A stretch of DNA of 7,375 nt from Bacilli bacterium. GTDB lineage: Bacteria > Bacillota_I > Bacilli_A > RF39 > UBA660. Under the pieces are notes generated by a model. The model was not told the DNA's origin. It worked only from the letters and a program-made list of their open reading frames with translations, and did no database searches. The translations under genes and the position numbers were made by a program. Of the stretch, positions 4,654 through 7,375 are shown piece by piece (the first letter of the stretch is position 1; each line of letters opens with the position of its first letter). The stretch spans positions 1-7,375 of the forward strand of contig CAAGPL010000086.1 of assembly GCA_900771805.1 (NCBI GenBank), in the 5' to 3' direction.

Positions 4654-7092
4654 ATGATTAGAGTTGAACATATTGATAAATATTTTAATAAATTTAAGAA
4701 AAACGCCATTCATGTTATTAACGATACCTCTTTAGATTTTGATAATACTGGGTTAGTTGCATTACTTGGACCTAGTGGTAGTGGTAAGACTACACTTTTA
4801 AATGTTATTGGTGGACTTGATAAAGTAAGAAAAGGAAATATCTTTGTTAATGGTAAAAAGATTACTAGAAGAAGTCAAAATTATGTAGATAAAATTAGAA
4901 ACTTAAATATAGGTTATATCTTTCAAGATTATAAGTTAATTGAAGATATGAGTGTCTATGATAATGTTAGTTTAGTATTAAAGATGCTTGGCATTAAAGA
5001 TAAAAAAGAAATTGATAAAAGAGTTACGTATGTTTTATCGAAAGTAGGAATGCTAAGATATAAGAAAAGACCATGTAATATGCTTTCTGGTGGTGAACGC
5101 CAAAGAGTTGGTATTGCAAGAGCAATAGTTAAAAATCCAAATATTATTATTGCAGATGAACCTACAGGAAACTTAGATAGTAAAAATTCAGTTGAAATAA
5201 TGAATATAATTAAAGCAATTTCAAAAGATAAATTAGTTATCCTTGTAACTCATGAGAGAAATTTAGCAAAATTTTATGCATCTCGTATAATAGAACTTGA
5301 AGATGGAAAAATTGTAAAAGACTACATAAATACAAATGAAGATGACTTAGATTATGAAATGAAAAATGATTTGTATTTAAAAGATTATAAATTTATAGAT
5401 AGACATAATAATATAAATGTATATTCAAATAATAATGAACCTATAAAATTAAATATAGTAATTTCAAATAATAATATTTATATTAAGAGTTTAGATAATA
5501 AAGATATCGAAGTTGTAGATGATGAGTCTACTATAAAAATGATAGATGATCATTATAGAAATATTTCTAAACAAGATGCTTTAAAATATGAATTTAATTT
5601 TAAAAATATTATTAATGATAAGTATAAACTTAAATATTCATCTATTTTTAATCCTATTTCTTTTATTACTAGTGGATTTAAAAAAGTATTTTCATTTTCA
5701 ATATTAAAGAAAATATTACTTTTAGGATTTTTCTTATCTGGAATATTTATAATGTATGCATGTAGTAGTATTCTTGGTAGTATTACTATTAGTGATAAGA
5801 ATTTTATTAAATGTAACAGAAATTATTTAATAGTTAATCAAAAGAAAGTTAATGTAGGAGAGTATCTTAATATAGAAAATAATTTAGGAGCTGACTATAT
5901 AATTCCTGGAGACAGCGTTGTTAGTTTAGCTTTAAAAGTAGATGACTTTTATCAAACTTCTAATTATAAATTAATGATAGAGGGAAGTTTAACTGATATA
6001 AGTACAATAGATGAGTCTAGTTTAATACTTGGCAGAATGCCTGAGAATAATCAAGAATTTGTTGTTGATAAGATGGTTCTTGATAAAGTTATGAAGAATG
6101 AACAAACTAAGATGCTTGGACTTACTAGTTATAAAAAATACTTAGATAGAGATGTTGTAATTAATCAAGTTGGTAATAAAAAAATAGTTGGAATTGTTGA
6201 TACTGATAGTCCGTCTTTCTATATGGATAGATCATCTTTTATAAATGTTTTATATCATTCTACAGAATCTCGTGATACGTCAATTGAAGCAGGTGCTGTT
6301 TCAGATGATGCTGAAAGTACTAATAATTATCCGTATGATGACTATACTTTATATAGTAATATTACTATGAAAGAAGGAAGAGTACCTAGTAATGATTATG
6401 AGGTGATTGTAAATATTTCCAATAAAGATAATATGCCTCTTAATAAAGAGATAAATAAATCTATAAATGGAACAAAGTTACGTGTAGTTGGATATTATAT
6501 ATCAGCAGATAATTTGGATTCTATGCTTGTTAATAGTAATACAATAAAATATTATCTTATTTCTAAAACTTCAAATATTTCTATATATTCATCTGATAAA
6601 GATGAAATACTAAATAAAGCAGTTGATGTGTTTAAATTAAATATTAAAGATAGTTATAAATATAGCAGAGATCAATATATTTCTAGTAAGAAAGATAGTA
6701 TAAAAAATTCTGTTACAAGTTCTTCAATTATAATTATTATTTCATTAATAGAGATGTTTTTAATGATGAGGTCTAGTTTCTTATCTCGTGTTAAAGAAGT
6801 TGGAATACTTCGAGCAATTGGTGTTAAAAAGTTAGATATTTATGTAATGTTTAGTGGAGAAGTAATAGCAATTACATTATTAACTTCAATCCCTGGTATC
6901 TTATTTAGTGCATATATTATGAATATTTTAAGTAAAATAAGTTACTTAGATGGAATATTTATTGTTAATCCTATGCTTGTTATATTTGCTCTTGTTGCTG
7001 TATTTATATTTAATTTAGTAATAGGACTTCTTCCAGTATTTAATACTATTAGAAAAAGACCTAGTGAAATATTAAGTAGAACTGATATTTAA
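4654..7092 (+). CDS. ABC transporter, fused ATPase and FtsX-like permease (MacB/LolD-CDE type), second subunit
   Basis: This 812-residue membrane protein pairs with the preceding gene. The ATPase domain (about 1-220) has Walker A GPSGSGKTT (39-47), Q-loop Q91, LSGGE signature (144-148), Walker B IIIADE (164-169), NLD D-loop and H200, so both ATP sites of a heterodimer could be active. It shares VGMLRYK before the signature with its neighbour. Unlike the first subunit, it has about 120 residues of asparagine-, aspartate- and lysine-rich sequence (about 223-345) between ATPase and TM1, predicted to be cytoplasmic and of unknown role. TM1 spans about 353-375. The extracytoplasmic domain (about 377-688) carries two MacB-like turns, GRMP (460-463) and GRVP (575-578). 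TM2 (about 689-705), TM3 (731-757) and TM4 (774-796) follow. The coupling motif VKEVGILRAIGVKK and the ending RKRPSEIL are canonical for FtsX/MacB permeases. A terminator begins five bases after the stop. Substrate and regulation cannot be read from the sequence. Confidence 0.92.
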   Translation: MIRVEHIDKYFNKFKKNAIHVINDTSLDFDNTGLVALLGPSGSGKTTLLNVIGGLDKVRKGNIFVNGKKITRRSQNYVDKIRNLNIGYIFQDYKLIEDMSVYDNVSLVLKMLGIKDKKEIDKRVTYVLSKVGMLRYKKRPCNMLSGGERQRVGIARAIVKNPNIIIADEPTGNLDSKNSVEIMNIIKAISKDKLVILVTHERNLAKFYASRIIELEDGKIVKDYINTNEDDLDYEMKNDLYLKDYKFIDRHNNINVYSNNNEPIKLNIVISNNNIYIKSLDNKDIEVVDDESTIKMIDDHYRNISKQDALKYEFNFKNIINDKYKLKYSSIFNPISFITSGFKKVFSFSILKKILLLGFFLSGIFIMYACSSILGSITISDKNFIKCNRNYLIVNQKKVNVGEYLNIENNLGADYIIPGDSVVSLALKVDDFYQTSNYKLMIEGSLTDISTIDESSLILGRMPENNQEFVVDKMVLDKVMKNEQTKMLGLTSYKKYLDRDVVINQVGNKKIVGIVDTDSPSFYMDRSSFINVLYHSTESRDTSIEAGAVSDDAESTNNYPYDDYTLYSNITMKEGRVPSNDYEVIVNISNKDNMPLNKEINKSINGTKLRVVGYYISADNLDSMLVNSNTIKYYLISKTSNISIYSSDKDEILNKAVDVFKLNIKDSYKYSRDQYISSKKDSIKNSVTSSSIIIIISLIEMFLMMRSSFLSRVKEVGILRAIGVKKLDIYVMFSGEVIAITLLTSIPGILFSAYIMNILSKISYLDGIFIVNPMLVIFALVAVFIFNLVIGLLPVFNTIRKRPSEILSRTDI

Positions 7093-7096
7093 TTGT

Positions 7097-7133
7097 AAAA
7101 ATACGGATTTTTTCTGTATTTTTATTTTTTTTT
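7097..7133 (+). terminator. Intrinsic terminator of the ABC operon
   Basis: AAAAATACGGA (7097-7107) pairs with TCTGTATTTTT (7113-7123), eleven pairs with one G-U, around a five-T loop. A nine-T tract follows at 7125-7133. It begins five bases after the TAA at 7090-7092. Confidence 0.85.
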
Positions 7134-7142
7134 CTTAAAATT

Positions 7143-7203
7143 TGGTTCAATGTCAAATAGTGTTAGTGATTTTTACTCACCAACACTATTTATTATAGAA
7201 CCA
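7143..7203. repeat. 61-bp near-perfect palindrome
   Basis: TGGTTC (7143-7148) pairs with GAACCA (7198-7203), AAATAGTGTT (7155-7164) with AACACTATTT (7182-7191), and GTGA (7166-7169) with TCAC (7177-7180), around a seven-base loop. The arms are symmetric with no bulges: counting the extra pairs at 7150-7152/7194-7196, about 23 of 27 opposed positions pair, one of them G-U. No T tract follows, so it is not a simple terminator. It lies between the operon terminator and the point where recognisable coding sequence of the next gene resumes. It could be a small REP- or MITE-like element, the scar of a rearrangement, or an assembly fold-back. Confidence 0.75.
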
Positions 7204-7375
7204 GTTGCTGCTAAATATTATTTAAATGGAGAAGAAGTTAATCCTAAAAAGATTAACGGAAAAAGTGGAGATGTAAAAATAGTTTATAGTTTTACTAATC
7301 AAAGTTATGATAAAAGTAGTGGAATGTATACTCCTTTTGTAGTAACAACTACTAGTATTATAAATAGTGATAATA
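7150..7375 (+). CDS. YhgE/Pip-like protein fragment lacking its N-terminus, runs off the window; probable remnant
   Basis: The frame is open from 7099 to the window end. The first ATG (7150) has no Shine-Dalgarno and lies inside the 7143-7203 palindrome, so it is probably not a real start. From about 7204 the protein reads AAKYYLNGEEVNPKKINGKS, then GDVKIVYSFTNQS and MYTPFVVTTTSIINSDN. This closely resembles my recollection of the conserved YYLDGKEI-SP-(x)n-GKSG-V-I-(Y/F)-TN ... YTPF segment of YhgE/Pip-like exported proteins of Bacillota. In those proteins the segment is preceded by a signal peptide and roughly 100 residues, and there is no room for these after the transporter stop at 7092. 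The gene is therefore most likely 5'-truncated, or was joined here by a rearrangement. No promoter is visible between the terminator and this frame. The family call is from memory and the rest of the gene is unseen. The 1-190 fragment looks like the opposite end of a relative. Confidence 0.55.
   Translation, partial: MSNSVSDFYSPTLFIIEPVAAKYYLNGEEVNPKKINGKSGDVKIVYSFTNQSYDKSSGMYTPFVVTTTSIINSDN

Noticed and set aside
1..7375. CRISPR array, tRNA, rRNA or transposase genes
   Set aside because: No regularly spaced repeats, cloverleaf, rRNA-like sequence or transposase motif was seen on either strand.

Overview
The window is very AT-rich (roughly a quarter G+C by eye, not counted). It has strong AGGAGG-type ribosome binding sites, T-tailed hairpin terminators and TATAAT-type promoters. 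This points to a low-GC Gram-positive lineage (Bacillota, or an uncultured gut Bacilli/Mycoplasmatota relative). Tryptophan is written TGG wherever it was checked, and no in-frame TGA was seen inside an intact gene, so nothing suggests a TGA=Trp code. Species cannot be named from sequence alone.

Layout. Positions 1-190 hold the last codons of a gene whose C-terminus resembles the YhgE/Pip-like membrane-associated family. A hairpin at 208-241 can stop transcription from both sides. On the minus strand, 225-1146 is a LysR-type regulator broken by a perfect 7-bp tandem duplication (801-814); removing one copy restores a 304-residue protein. A divergent intergenic region (1147-1323) carries promoter-like sequences and an AT-rich inverted repeat. 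It leads to a decayed gene for a small exported protein (1324-1903, one frameshift and one nonsense codon) and a second decayed gene (1962-2335, two frameshifts and one nonsense codon). A terminator at 2342-2373 closes this block of pseudogenes.

The intact core is a two-gene operon at 2409-7092. It has its own extended -10 promoter and two ABC transporter proteins (747 and 812 residues). Each fuses an N-terminal ATPase of the LolD/MacB type to a four-helix FtsX-like permease with a large extracytoplasmic domain. The genes are one base apart, and the second gene's Shine-Dalgarno lies in the last codons of the first. They probably form a heterodimeric MacB-like machine at the membrane; the substrate is unknown. 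A terminator follows at 7097-7133.

Beyond it, a 61-bp near-perfect palindrome (7143-7203) abuts coding sequence (about 7204-7375, running off the window) that again resembles the YhgE/Pip-like family but has no N-terminus. Members of one family thus appear to flank the transporter pair, suggesting a module that was duplicated and is partly decaying. The LysR regulator and the gene it faces are both broken, consistent with joint loss of a regulator and its target.
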